Assembly: GCA_037951105.1 (NCBI GenBank)
Contig: JBAMJV010004005.1
Location: 62,001-126,000, forward strand
From: Echinarachnius parma
Lineage: Eukaryota > Echinodermata > Echinoidea > Clypeasteroida > Echinarachniidae
Direction: 5' to 3'
DNA: 64,000 nt
Part shown: piece after piece, positions 22,611-35,759 of the stretch
How positions within the stretch are numbered: the stretch's first letter is position 1
Layout: each line of letters starts with the position of its first letter
The notes under the pieces: model-generated
Databases searched by the model: none
What the model was told of the DNA's origin: nothing
What the model saw: the letters and a program-made list of their open reading frames with translations, nothing else
Position numbers and translations under genes: made by a program

Positions 22611-23735
22611 AAATGCGAGCGCTCCGCTTTTATATGGCGCAAGGTGCCGAGCGCTGGTGCAAGTTAAGTATCAAAACTATCATCTACGTAAAAACGGACC
22701 AATCCCAAATCCCAAAAGCGCAATAAAAGGCGCTGGAAAATGGTGGTCTTATCTAATTCACTAATTCAAAACATAATTATTTACTTATATAAATTAAAAC
22801 TGCAACTAAATGATTACATGAATAAACATTTATAGCATACCATAAGACAATTATTATGGACAAAACGGAATATATCTCAACATTTTGTGACGGACGAAAG
22901 TTACCACACGTTTGGCGTATGCTAGCCTGCAGTGTTGACTATAAGATGCGCATGCATATTTTTGCCTTGTGGCCCAGTCGGGCAAGATAAACAAGATGTT
23001 CCAATTCTAGTGGCCCGAAACCTGAATCTGGCCCATAACAAAGAATAGCATGAACAATTATGTTATGTTACATGAGTTATGTTTTCTTTGGTTTTGGGCC
23101 AGTGGAATTAAGCATCCGTGACATTTGGTGGCCAGGGGGCAGGGGCCCGATTACGGACCAGCGACATTTACCATGGTAATTAGCATCATTGGCTCTAACT
23201 CATCGATGTCAATATGCTAGAATTACATACAAATCAACAGAACGTAGCAGAGCACACATACCGCCCTTACTCACTTAACCGTAAAGCATAATCTAGAGAT
23301 CAGTGGAACTAGGGCTGGTCCTTGGTCATGATCGTGCTCTCGGCCACTGGGTCTGTGGGCCTATGCTAATCTTGAGCTCTGGTATCATTTAGATCTGTGT
23401 CATACCTTTATAGCCTGTGGTAAGTTTTCTTTGTCCCTTTGCCATTCTGCACATTACACTCCATACCAATTTAAATCACAATGTTACACACAATACAACG
23501 GTAAACAAATAACAGGCCCACAGGCCCGAGACCACTCAAAGTAATGGAGTGGGCACACGAGACTTGCGACGACCTGCAACAGCTTGCGATTGGTCACGTG
23601 CACATATATGAAAGGCGGATTTTGCCAAAGTCTGTAATACATCACCGCCCTGTACACATATTCCGCAATTCAAGGATGACCGTTAATATCTCTCTGCTCT
23701 TATATTGATATGGTCATGTTGCAACAATCATGGAA
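22611..23735. other. Unassigned stretch
   Basis: 22610-22740 holds GGCGCAAGGTG and GCGCAATAAAAGGCGC words like SINE tails but too short to call. The rest, including a GC-richer part near 23100-23650, has no recognised gene. Confidence 0.35.
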
Positions 23736-23737
23736 TA

Positions 23738-24947
<1,210 letters not shown>

Positions 24948-24949
24948 TA

Positions 24950-25349
24950 CTACTTCTACTACTCCTAATAATACTAATAATTATAATAGTAATATTGATA
25001 ATTATAACAATAATATAATTTTATAATAATTTATAAGGCGCATAATAGCCTCTAAGCGTCGGACCCGCATTGTACACATCCTCTACTTCCCGAAGAGCAT
25101 GCTAGCGGTGGGCTGCCATATTGGTGCACCAAGCTTATATGAAATTAGCCTGAGTATGGAGCCATATCAAAGACAAATGTGGCAAAATGTAAACATAGTA
25201 CGTGGTGCAAGCTTTTGGCTTTTAGCTCATACAAAGACCCCCCAATGGGCCAAATATAAAATACCGCGGTAAATAAGGTAGACAAACAACAACAACAACA
25301 ATAGCAACTGTGGGACATGAAGGAGAATCTTGTGCCTAAGGCGCTGAGA
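24950..25349. other. Spacer with SINE-tail-like fragment
   Basis: An AAT-rich run leads to TTTATAAGGCGCATAATAGC and CTCTAAGCG at about 25030-25060, resembling a minus-strand SINE tail. Nothing else is recognised. Confidence 0.35.
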
Positions 25350-25594
25350 GCTTAATAAGCAATGTTCCTCCCTTTAATCCTCCAAATGAAAAAAGGCACT
25401 GGTCGAAAAATTGGTCTCCGCCAGGACTCGAACCTGTCTCCGGCTTGGAACGCCGGCTTGAAGGCGTCGGCTTGAAGGCGTCCGGCTTGAAGGTGTCGGC
25501 GTTCCAAGCCGGAGACCAGTTCGAGTCCTGGCGGAGACCAATTTTTCGACCATTTCATTTGGAGGATTAAATGGAGGAACATTGCTTATTAAGC
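25350..25594. repeat. 245-bp palindrome with tRNA-like 3' halves
   Basis: The arms of about 100 bp (25350-25452 and 25497-25594) are near-perfect inverted repeats. In each arm, reading outward, CCGGCGTTCCAAGCCGG looks like an anticodon stem-loop (seven-base loop GTTCCAA), then a T-arm-like GGTTCGAGTCCTG or GTTCGAGTCCTGG, then GGAGACCA and ATTTTT. The centre is a three-fold repeat of CGGCTTGAAGGCGT. No D-arm is found, so this is not a functional tRNA gene. Confidence 0.65.
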
Positions 25595-25708
25595 TACACC
25601 TACTCTTATTCTTCCTTCTCAATCATTTATAATTATTCTTTGCAATTATTTAAATATTGGAAGAAACCAAAGCTGTATGTATTAGTTCACTTTTCGCTTA
25701 TTTCTTGC

Positions 25709-25747
<39 letters not shown>

Positions 25748-26111
25748 ATAACGCAGTCCTTGGCCACTAGATGGCGCCAAACACGATACATCCATTTGCA
25801 ACATCCATGCCCCCCTCCTGTACCATAATGGGGTTTCTGGATAATCTTCGGGAAATTTCTTATGTAATTTTGGAGGTTTTAAGTTGTGAACTAGTCTATT
25901 TCACATACTTTCAGTCTGCTGAACACTATATTAGTCCGCTGACAATGCCCAAGCGAAATTTCGGGTATTTAATTATCATGTTTGCATTACTAGATTTATG
26001 AAATATGAAATTAATGTGTTTTATGTCAAGCATGTACAATCTAGATCATTATCATGAAATAATTAAGCGAGTCAATAGGCAATGTATTGGCCGCCATTAC
26101 AGAATGTCCAG
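25595..26111. other. Unassigned, with TA microsatellite
   Basis: (TA)n at 25711-25742. No gene recognised. Confidence 0.4.
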
Positions 26112-26496
26112 TTAAAGGGATTTAGTATTCCATTGTCCAAATCCTCAAAACTTACTTGGAACTCTTTTGTTTCTCTCATACCTTGTCATATTCATACTAA
26201 CACAATAAAGCACGGGACAGATTTCGGTTTTTCAAGTTTCCATTTCGTTCAAAAGATATTTACGATTGAAGTGTTCAGATGTTAAACTGTCTACGGGATC
26301 ATTTTAAGCCGTGTACAAAGCATGTGCAATGAGTTAAGGAATAACACTTTGCCTTTGTGCTCATTTCTCGGCTAAAAAAACATCAAATCAACGTGAAATT
26401 TTCACCTATTACTTTGTGGACATATCCGATCACACCAATTTTATTAATCAATCATCACTTTTTTTGCACTTGTCAACAAAGTCACTATTCCTTTAA
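26112..26496 (+). mobile_element. R2 element, copy b
   Basis: TTAAAGGGATTTAGTATTCC to TCACTATTCCTTTAA, diverged from copies a, c and h but colinear with them. Confidence 0.75.
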
Positions 26497-26625
26497 GGAT
26501 ATTTTCAATAAGTTCCTGTCTTGTAAAACTAATTTATCAATATATCAAATTAAAAGCGTCAATTTCACAGCCAAATGATTGAATGAGAACAGTAATAACA
26601 TTATTAGTCATGGAGGTATGATTAT

Positions 26626-27021
26626 TTAAAGGGACTTAGTAACATTGTCCAAATCCTTAAAATCCAATTGGAATTCTAGCGGTTCCCTCATACCTTGTTG
26701 TATTCGTATTAACAATAAAAGCATGGGACAGGTTTCGGTTTTTTCATATTTCCTTTCCGTTCAAAAGATATTTACGATTGAAGTGTTCAGATGTTAAATT
26801 ATCCACTGGACCGCGGAAACCGTGTACAAACTGAGTGCAGTGAGTTAGTGAATATCACTTTGCATTTTTGCTCATTACTCGGCCATATAACGTCCATTTA
26901 ACTAGTCTATAATCTAGACCCTCGAAAGCGCCGCCAACGAGAGAGATCTGCATAACATCAGTGATCTATCAACCACTCATAACTTTTTGCACATGTCAAC
27001 AAAGTTACTAGATCACTTTCA
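26626..27021 (+). mobile_element. R2 element, copy c
   Basis: TTAAAGGGACTTAGTAAC start and GTTACTAGATCACTTTCA end. A short foreign segment at about 26905-26975 (CGAAAGCGCC to CAGTGATCTATCA) replaces the usual internal sequence and matches words at 18590-18670. Confidence 0.75.
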
Positions 27022-27130
27022 TTATTAGCTTTAGTTTGTGTTTGCTTCATTCATATATGTAAAGAAAACTTGATGAGCAGAAACCGGTCAATCACGTCAT
27101 AATTAACGTGTTCGTTAGGCCTCTGAGCTA

Positions 27131-27927
27131 CTATAGGTTTTCTAGACCAATTTCGTAAGCTTCTCATTCGTTTTGATAAGCGTGTCTTTCAATTTCGCGA
27201 AATTGAGCTGAAGGCTTGCAATTGTGGTTCAAAATTGCACTTCGGTCAAGTGATTTACCACTTTTAGCATTCAATTTAAAAAACACGCTTTTTGCATTCA
27301 GTTTCGCCAAAGGATTTCACGGAAGGCGGTATTACGTAATCACGAATTTTCTCGCTTTAAATTGAATGACAATTTTACGAAATAGAAACGCGTAGTAACT
27401 TTGTTGACATGTGCAAGAAGTGAAGAGTGGTTGATACAATGTATACTGTTGTTACCTGATATGTCCAATTGGTGTCATGTGAACATTTCAAGTTAAATGG
27501 ACATTATATGAGTAATGAGCAAAAAAGCAAAGTGATATTCATTAACTTATTACACTCACTTTGTACACGGTTTTGACGATCCAGTGGATTATTCAACATC
27601 TGAACACTTCAAACGCACGTATCTTTTTAACGCAAGGGAAATTTGAAAGACCGAAACCTGTCCCATGATTTTATTGTTAATACGAATACAACAAGGTATG
27701 AGGGAATCGCTAGAATTCCAATTGGATTTTAAAGATTTGGACAATGTTACTAAGTCCCTTTAAATCGAATACAAACAAAAAGTTTTCGAATGATTGTTAT
27801 ACGAATTCGAATGCTTAAAAATGGAATTTGAACTACAATAATACAGCTGCGGTGACAAAATCGGCGAAATTGAATGCACGTCAAGATGAATTCGTCTGGC
27901 CAACGAAATTGACCGGAAATCCTATAT
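27131..27927. mobile_element. R1 element, copy 3
   Basis: Ends CTATAGGTTTTCTAGACC and GACCGGAAATCCTATAT, flanked by TA (27129-27130, 27928-27929). The left arm has TTTCAATTTCGCG and GCATTCAGTTTCGCC; the right arm has GGCGAAATTGAATG. It contains R2 copy d and sits against the terminal TTAA of an R3 element. Confidence 0.8.
27391..27763 (-). mobile_element. R2 element, copy d (inside R1 copy 3)
   Basis: Starts TAGTAACTTTGTTGACATG and ends GTTACTAAGTCCCTTTAA. The outer ten or so bases of one end are lost. Shows that R2 moved after this R1 copy was in place. Confidence 0.75.
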
Positions 27928-28478
27928 TAAAGAGGTAGTTCAGTTTGGTAGAGAGGGCGCTGCACAACACAATTTTGTCGTGAGATAATGAAAAACTGAG
28001 TGTTGACTTTGAAAGAACATGCAATTTTAATGGCAGAATAAACTTTATTTGGTCAAAATCGGTTCAGAAATGGCTGTATAATATCAATAAATATATCCGA
28101 TCGTAATAAATCTGGGCCCCATATTTAATTAATGATTTTAAAACAAATTTTTAAAATGCTTACACTTTTTCAAAACATTTCAAAAGCGGTTTTTCAATAG
28201 TTGTTGATGATCTCTCTATTTAATCATTATTTTAACAAAACATCACATACATAATTTTGTATGAAAAATGATTGAAACCAATGCCTTTTTAGATAGCGCC
28301 CTCTTGTGTTTTAATGGCTCTTTTTGAATGATAACAGGCTTTTTACTTAGTCGTTTGTAATTTTGTATACCTTTCAAGCATGATGGTGTTATAACTATTA
28401 GTTTGTATATTACCATGATTACTGTGCATGTTTTGGTTACTAAAGTTCAACCTTACCAAAACTGTACTACCCCTTTAA
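27927..28478 (-). mobile_element. R3 element, 552 bp
   Basis: TTAAAGAGGTAGTTCAGTTT at the left and AAACTGTACTACCCCTTTAA at the right. It is the reverse orientation of the 45831 copy, with matching internal words (GAGGGCGCTGCAC, TTTGGTCAAAATC, GATCTCTCTATTTAATCAT). Confidence 0.8.
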
Positions 28479-28924
28479 ACATCAACACCATTATTGTGTT
28501 GTACAGCCCACCATTAGTTTGAAATGAACCATCGACATAATAATCATCATTTAACGGGCTACTCATTTATTATAAATAAAACATAAACAATTTGTTTTAT
28601 GGGCTACCGGCACCCACTATAATGACATATGGAACTTCAGCTTTAATTGTTTTACAGGCTAACACGCACCAATTGAAATGCTATCCAAAGTAATTATCTG
28701 AACACGTTCCAATGACGAACAAATTTCGTTGCATTTCTATATGAACAAAAAGATGTGAGATTTCTAGCTGTGCGTGTTGGCGGGAAACCTAAAATTCGGC
28801 GTCAGTTTCATGGTTTGGCGCGCATTTATTTAATGACGATTGGCGCTTCCTGCTTGTGATCATGCAAAAGTGTGGTATAAAATGTAAAGTTCTATATGGT
28901 GATTCCACATTTAAAAAGGCGCCA
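28479..28924. other. Unassigned stretch
   Basis: No feature recognised. Confidence 0.4.
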
Positions 28925-29155
28925 GACACGAACACACAAACTCATGCACACATTCGTTTGAACACATGCACACACTTATACACATACGCACGCACACAAA
29001 CACATGAATTCACATACACAAACACAAGCACATACATACAAACGTACTCTTAAAAACACACACACACACACACACATACACACACGCACACGCACACGCA
29101 CACGCACACGCACACGCACACGCGCACATACACATACACACACATACACACACAA
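28925..29155. repeat. CA-rich degenerate microsatellite
   Basis: CACACA tracts with irregular interruptions (28925-29050), then a cleaner (CA)n and a (CGCACA)n block at about 29080-29125. Confidence 0.9.
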
Positions 29156-29635
29156 CAAACTCATTATTACATTGTGAAAATGTACATTTCGGTCAATGTC
29201 GTAGGGCAGAATTACCCGGATGACGAAAGGGGTCAAATAGGTGGTGGCTTGAACTCCAATTTCAATTTATTTTGAAAATCGAATAAATCAGTTCGAATAA
29301 ATAAATGTCTTAGTCACACAAACTCCCGATTGAATGCTGTCGTCAGTAAAATAATAGAAACAACAACGACCTTATCCAATATTACAAATTAGTTAAGAAA
29401 GCAATTAGTAAACAAAATAAAATCGGACAAAATAGGAATTCGAGCTTCTAAAAATGCAAGAAACGTCAACAAGTTCATAAACAATTATTACATTTCAATC
29501 ATATATTAAGAGAACATTGACTAATAATATGATTTATACCGCAGTAGATGATATAAGATTAAGTTGTAAGGGGATCAATTAGTTATATGTATACTTACTA
29601 CTCTAACCGTGCTCATATACTCTAACCGTGCTCAT
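29156..29635. other. Unassigned stretch
   Basis: No gene or repeat structure recognised apart from the repeated phrase CTCTAACCGTGCTCATATAC at 29599-29639. Confidence 0.35.
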
Positions 29636-29842
29636 ATACCCTGCTGTATTACCGATAGGAACATGGAACTGGTTTTGGTCTTCTGAATTTCTCCTTCCTT
29701 TAAACGATATTATGATTGAACTGTTCTGCTTTAAAAGTCTCCCTGTGAGATTTGCAACCGTGTACAACGTTAATGCGGTGAGTTAGCAAATATCTCTTTA
29801 CGTTTTTGCTGATTACTGGGCCGTATGACATTCATTTATTCA
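29636..29842 (+). mobile_element. R2 element, diverged internal fragment
   Basis: Colinear with the R2 interior (ATGATTGAACTGTTC, CAACCGTGTACAACG, GCGGTGAGTTAGC, TTTTTGCTGATTACTGGGCC), but both ends are missing. Confidence 0.6.
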
Positions 29843-30355
29843 TCAATTTCCAGTTAATTTCATTCGTTAAAAATATTTTTAAAATACAATTGAAACACAA
29901 ATAACGACAAAACACACACTAAAAGAATGTACATAATTCGTAGTATAAAAAGGGTACATTGTTGAGTGGGTAGCGGCCAGAAAGGAATTAAATCCTGACC
30001 CTGGAATTATATTTTTTTTTAAATACCACAAATTCAAAGGATTAATTTTGTATAGCTCCAACAACACAGAAAACACACTAAAACAACCTAAGAGAACATG
30101 TATGTAAAAATTAAAATATTATACGGGAGAGGGCATTGTCAGATATTGTTTTAAAGAGCATCAAGCGTGGGGATGCTACATAGCGGGTCGCCATTTTGAA
30201 CTGGGTTAGTTTGCGCGCACCGCATGACACTGAGCTAACGTGCATTACGCACCGTGCGCAACGCGTATGCAAGATGGCGCCGCGCATCTCATTTGACGAA
30301 TCTGAACTACCTTTAAGTTACATGGAATGTTCACACATCACTCAGTGGACATAGC
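29843..30355. other. Unassigned, with GC-rich patch
   Basis: 30170-30316 is GC-richer (GCGCGCACCGCATG, AAGATGGCGCC) and ends GAACTACCTTTAAG, which resembles an R3 end. It may be an old R3-related element. Confidence 0.3.
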
Positions 30356-30515
30356 AGTGCCCCGTTGCAGAGGAGGGTTCCAATCGATTGTAAAGTTGCA
30401 AGTATTTGCAAGTCAGATCATGTGACTGAATGCGCAAATCTGATTTGTTCAAATGTGCATATTTTCTGACTTGCAATTAATTGCAACTTTACAATCTTTT
30501 TTGCAACGGGGCCCG
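30356..30515. repeat. GTTGCAG foldback element, copy 1
   Basis: GCCCCGTTGCAG at the left and TTTGCAACGGGGCCC at the right. Inner arms GATTGTAAAGTTGCAA and TTGCAACTTTACAATC are inverted. Related to the two copies at 44158-44490. Confidence 0.65.
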
Positions 30516-30750
30516 GATCACAAAAATAAAAGTTGTATCGAACTTTTTCATTGTTTCTACATGTCAAACAAGTTACTTGATCCGATGAAATATTATAAAG
30601 TTGGGTGATATTAGAACTATTTTGCAAGCATGTACAAAAGTGGTATGAATACTTGCCCTGTATCCAAACATAATTTGTACCAAATTGTTGCTGTTATGCA
30701 TTCTAAGCCCCATGTTTTAGAAAAAATTATTACCATCATCATCATCATAA

Positions 30751-31030
30751 TGTGGGAGTATCGTGGTATATTGGTTCGGGCCTTCGTCTTTAAATACGAA
30801 AGTCGTGGGTTCGATTCCCAGCCGCGGCACGTGTGTCCTTCCGCAAGACTCTTTTGCTGCTCTCAACCCGGGTGTAGTAAATGGGTACTTGGCAGGAATG
30901 TATTCCTTGAAATGCTTGAGCGCTTGAATAAGACTGCTCGGCTGAAGCCAAGGTAATAATGCTCCGAGCGCTTTGAGACTTAACTGTAAAAACGCGCTAT
31001 ATAAAAATGGACAATTATTATTATTATTAT
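30751..31030 (+). mobile_element. tRNA-derived SINE
   Basis: The head has GTATCGTGGTATATTGGTTC (A-box region) and the B-box GGGTTCGATTCCC, with an anticodon-like arm between. The body has AATGGGTACTTGG; the 3' end is GAGCGCTTTGAGA and GCGCTATATAAAAATGG, then a TTA repeat. The 3' words resemble those of Deu/V-type SINEs as I remember them. Confidence 0.8.
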
Positions 31031-31125
31031 CATCGATTATTTATAGGTGGCATTGTAAAGCGCCACTGTGGCCTTCACATCCCCCTTCCTCCTGCCTAGT
31101 GCTTGCATAGTTCATCCACTATAAG

Positions 31126-31514
31126 TTAAAGGGATGTAGTAACTCTGTTGATATGTGCAAAAACTGATGAATGGTGGTTGAGGAAATGTGTATTATTTTT
31201 GGTGATCTGATATGTCCACTGAGCGATGTGTGAAAATTCCAAAGTAAATGACTGTCAAAATGACTTAGCTAAGAGCGAAAATGCAAAGTGATGTTTGCTT
31301 TAACTATTTGCACTTACTTTGTACATATTTGATACAATCTCCCATGGAGAATTGTAAATCCAAACATTACAATCAAAATTATCTGTATAACAAAAGAGAA
31401 ATTCGAAAAACTGAAACCAGTTCTATAAGTGTACAACGGGGTATGTGAAAATCGCTATGGTTTTCCAAGTTATGTTGGTGGATTTCGACAATGTTTTTTG
31501 AATAGATCCCTTGA
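31126..31514 (-). mobile_element. R2 element, copy e
   Basis: TTAAAGGGATGTAGTAACTC to GAATAGATCCCTTGA, reverse orientation, diverged. Confidence 0.7.
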
Positions 31515-32366
31515 AATCGTCAGTCCGAAATACTGGTGGATGAATTCCACGTTTCCTTAAATTGCTCCCTTTACTATTTTGTTTCTTAACTCCTTAATTT
31601 CTCCTATAACAGAGCTCGAAAAAAATACAATATATTTAGGATTGCGTCACGGTTGAATTTCGGTTACGTTTTCTCTTAATCTATTTCTAAAGCTAATTTC
31701 GCTTTCGGTTTAAAGAACTGGTTTGAATTCAAATAGTACCTAGGTATATCATTTTATTTTTACAGCTATTTTTGCTTTTAATTTGCGGAATTACTTAAGC
31801 TTTCGATGTGCACATATACCTTTACTTTTAATTTGCGAGAACGTCGTGATAAGCTTTTCAAGGGCGTTTTTCTCTTAGTTTTGCCTTTAAACCGATATAG
31901 TATTAGATATGAAAATATTTACATTACGACCGTTCAAAGAACTGCTAATTTGATTGCAGCGCTCTGCCATTATTCGCTTCACAAAGAAAGAATCACAGTA
32001 TACGTTCGAAGCGTATGACGCTGTCAATTCAGAACGTTTATTTGTATAAACAATATGCATCTCGTGAGTAAGGTATTGTTGAATTAGGCCAAAATAAGCT
32101 AAGCATACTTTTTTCTATTAAATCCTTCGTAATTTAATACATTATCCATGTTTTCGTTGACAAAAATATAATAGCTGTGTAGGCTATACATTATATAGAA
32201 GTTCAATTATTTTAATCTATATTCTCTAACTTCAGTTCTTTGCCACTCTTTCTATTTTTATTTTAAGTAATTATGCAAGTAATTTCATATACCCGTCATC
32301 TAATATATTCTGCATTCCCCATGCATACAGCGCAGCGGGTAACATAAACAATGTTCTTCTACGATT
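31515..32366. other. Unassigned AT-rich stretch
   Basis: No terminal repeats or gene recognised. Confidence 0.4.
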
Positions 32367-32716
32367 GGATGTGGTGTGGCAAGATTGGTAGAGCGCGCGC
32401 TTTCCGATCATGAGATCCCGGGTTCGAACCCTGCCCACCGCGTTTGTTCTTCAGCAAGACAATTTATCCACAATTGCTGCTCTCTACCCAGGTGTATAAA
32501 TGGGGACCCGGTAGGAGGTGAAAGCCTTATGTGAACGATCTTCTTGAGCCCATGAGCGCTTGGAAGGAATGCTCCCCAGGGAGTGGAGATGGTGCACACA
32601 ATGTGTGCTGGTTTGCATTGTATCCTATGACCGGGGGTAATATTATCATTGTAAAACGCTTAGAGATGATTATCAATCATATTAGGCGCTATATAAATCG
32701 AGATTATTATTATTAC
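32367..32716 (+). mobile_element. tRNA-derived SINE, nearly complete
   Basis: The head has GGTGTGGCAAGATTGGTAG (A-box) and CGGGTTCGAACCCTG (B-box). The body has AAATGGGGACCCGG, GCTTGGAAGGAATGCTCC and GGTGCACACAATGTGTGC. The 3' end has CGCTTAGAGATGATTATC and GGCGCTATATAAATCGAG, then a TTA repeat. Partial relatives lie at 16528, 51342 and 53063. A 350-bp length is long for a SINE, but the pol III boxes and tail are clear. Confidence 0.85.
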
Positions 32717-33696
32717 GATGAAATTAATGAAATATCATCACTATTACATTGATTTCAATAATTAGTAGCATCCTTGAAGGTTCAGTTCCATCTCCCCGTA
32801 TAGTTCCAATCCCAATTGATCATTTTAATATAAATTCACTTCTTGAATTCTAAAGCAAACTAATATCAATTCATTTTACACCCCAGGAGACTTAACACGG
32901 CATAATTTACAACGCTTTTGCGGTGATGGTTTCGCCCTACTGCGCATGAGCGCGCGCACCGCTGTCTTGCGGAAAGTAACCGTCCGCGCATGGCTGCGCA
33001 CAAGTCAATTCAAACTTCATAATTCGTGGTCCATCTCTCGCTTATTTTATTAAACCGCCTGTCACCGCCAAGATATAATGTGTAATCGTCACCAGCGGCA
33101 GTATTTACCGTGCTCAACAACCCATGGAAAACCCACAAATCGTATCAAATAACCGTCCCAAAGCAGAAGAAGAAGAATAAGATGCGGGATGGATATGGAA
33201 ATTAAAGAGAAACAAAATTGTAACGAAAACCAATAAGGAAATCAGGCCGCGTGTCGAGTAAACGGCTGCTTGCTCGCGATGGTTTTTAATCACAGACCTT
33301 GGTGTTTTTATTCTTGTTGTTTGTGTAATATATAAATAGGAGGCTTTAAATCATAAATTGCTTCTCATGAAAATAATATTGACTTGAAATTTCATTTGGA
33401 TGTCTTTAGGGAGTAAAGTAAGGATGGGTCCCTGGGGGAATATTGGTTTATTGTTTGTATATAAAGTTCACTTCCGCTAGGGACTGACTGCTATACGAGA
33501 AAAACAGGTGTGGTCAGTGTAACATGAAATGCTTTCACAATTATCAAGCAATTGTATTATTATTAACTTTCGATGAATTAAGTGTCGAAATTAGATATCA
33601 CTAAACATGTGTTGTTTGTACAATTAAAATATTAGACATTGTATAATGTATACTGTAAATTAACTGTAGACGTATTCAGGAGACAAACATACGTGA
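32717..33696. other. Non-repeat stretch, possible regulatory DNA at 32920-33300
   Basis: The 380-bp core is richer in GC than the surroundings and shows no match to the repeat families. It has homeodomain- and TALE-like words (TTTTAATCAC, CTGTCAC, TATTTTATTAAAC). Calling it regulatory is inference from low repeat content only. Confidence 0.25.
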
Positions 33697-33963
33697 TACC
33701 GCAAGATTAGTCACATAATTGTCAAAATGTAAAAAAAGAACTTACTTAGAACTATTTGAGCTCTCTCATAGCTAATTGTATTTTGGTATTTCCAATATTC
33801 GCATGGAAGAGTTTTTTGAACGATTAAAGTGTTCGGATTTATAATTATCCACTGGAAAGTTACAACTGTGTACAAAGTCAGTGCAATGGGTTAGCGAATG
33901 TTTCGCTCATTACTCGGTCATATAAGTATGACATCGATTTAACGTGAATTGTCACACATTAAT

Positions 33964-34250
33964 AACGGATGCGGTTCGTTATTCCGAAAGTTCGTTATTC
34001 CGAAGGTTCGATATTCCGAAGGTTCGTTATTCCAAAGGTTCGTTTGTCCGAAAATGAAATAGGGTTCGATATTCCGAAGGTTCGTTAATCCGGAAAATGA
34101 ATTGAGGTTTGTTAGTCCGAAGTTATAATATAGTTATATCGAAAAAAATCGAACCCGATTTCATTTTCGGAGAAACGAACCTTCGGAATAACGAACCTTC
34201 GGAATAACGAACCTTCGGAATAACCGAACCTTCGGAATAACGAGCTGTAA
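33964..34250. mobile_element. R4 element, small copy (about 287 bp)
   Basis: The left arm GGTTCGTTATTCCGAA units (33970-34110) and the right arm TTCGGAATAACGAACC units (34175-34245) are inverted, separated by about 50 bp including GTTATAATATAGTTATATCG. Outer edges are GGATGCGGTTCGTT and, at the right, AGCTGTAACC; the two match at 10 of 14 positions when inverted. Confidence 0.7.
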
Positions 34251-34261
34251 CCATTACTTAC

Positions 34262-34594
34262 AGGCTCGTAGCCAGGGGGTGCGTTGGGTGCGTTACTCAC
34301 CCCCAAATTCTGCAAGGTCCACTTGTAATTGGTCTCGGGCAACAATAGGTCTTGTTGACAACCCCCCTGCTTACACAACTAAAACAGTGGGCTCAGTCTT
34401 GGCCTCGTTTATGGCGACGGACACCCCCACCCCCCCCCCCCCCCCCGCCCCACCCCCGCCCCCCCCCCCCCCCCGCTTACACGACTCAACCAGTTGTCTC
34501 GATCTCGGTCACGATCGGTCTCGGTCCCATTTTTGTAAATTACCCGCCCCCCCCCCCCCTTCTGGCTATCCTGTTTACGATCGAGCCTGTCTTT
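34262..34594. mobile_element. Candidate foldback insertion with C-runs
   Basis: CAGGCTCGTAGCCAGGGGG at the left and CTGGCTAT...ACGATCGAGCCTG at the right are partly inverted. The interior has three poly-C blocks and two related phrases (TTACACAACTAAAACAG and TTACACGACTCAACCAG). The target duplication is degenerate. Confidence 0.4.
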
Positions 34595-34640
34595 TATAGT
34601 GGACATATCAGATCTCAAGAATACACATTTTTTGCACATG

Positions 34641-35759
34641 TTAAAGTGAAACCAGTAAAGTGTCTAACTCCACGAAAATTGCTTGGAGCTTCCACATTTC
34701 TCTTCTATCGTCTTGTTTGGATAATGATAAGAGAATAATAAAATAGGATTAAATTGTTTAAAATGCCCATTTAGTATGACGATATCTGTCACTGATAATC
34801 ATTCAGCTCAAGAGCGTTAATGAACGATCATAAACCTCATACACGTTATACAGTAATTCGTTGTAAAAGCTGACGCAAATTTTCGCTTTTTTAACCAGGA
34901 AAGCAGTGTTCTTTTTCAATGAATATTGTACTCATCATTCGGACATATCTGACAATGATTTTGGTATAGGATTGAAGTCTCAACTTTACAGGTGCACCTT
35001 TAGTTATTAGATCCTTTAAAAAGGACTGCTTCATCGAATTACAGGACATTTGTATGGGGAGGCGTTAACTTATAATTCTCGCAAAGATCAATGCAATTTG
35101 TTATTGATAAAGATGAAGATAAAGAAAGCACAAATTATAAGTCTTAAATATGTGTACATACAATAACAAACAATTAATAGAATAAATAGCAAAAACAAAA
35201 TAATCATTGGAAACAAAGTGGAACGCAAAATATTTTTTCGTCACCTACCATGCCTACTATGTTTATCTGGTAAGTATTTACTACCCACATTGTTAAACCT
35301 AGTTTGCAACTAAAATGATATCTTGTTGTTAAACTACATAACTATAGCCCTATTATCTAAAATATATTTAGAGCAAAGCTATAGTGCACTTTTATGGTCA
35401 TGAGCCATGCTATATTGCAAAACAAATATAAATGTGAATTTGATAAAGAAATTTATCATTTTGGTAGATATCAGGATCACATCGAGAAGTTTTTTTCACA
35501 ACGAACAGAATGCATATGTTTATATTTTATTATCAAATTTAATATGCTTGATCATTGTATATCAGAATAAATAAAATTATGAAAAATTTGTATTTTTGAA
35601 ATAATTAATCTGCATTCAAGCAACACAAATAGTTATATCGTGGCATATAGAGAGGATATCATCAAATTTGAATACTCTTTCTTACATGTCATGGAGTATT
35701 TAGGACATTTGGGGTGGATTATACCAGAAAGAGACACATTTTTTGTCATTTTAGATCAG
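34641..35759. other. AT-rich unassigned stretch
   Basis: No repeat-family match, gene or RNA recognised. Confidence 0.4.

Larger units (their letters stand above)
33697..34640 (+). mobile_element. R2 element, copy f, split by two insertions
   Basis: The first part, 33697-33962, carries GATTAAAGTGTTCGG, ATTATCCACTGGAAA and GTCACACATTA; the rest resumes at about 34596 with GTGGACATATCAGATC and TTTTTTGCACATG. Between them lie the small R4 element and a second G/C-rich insertion. Confidence 0.65.

Noticed and set aside
30770-30845. Possible host tRNA gene
   Set aside because: The tRNA-like head is followed by a SINE body and TTA tail, so it is a SINE; the same holds for 32376-32450 and 13650-13724.
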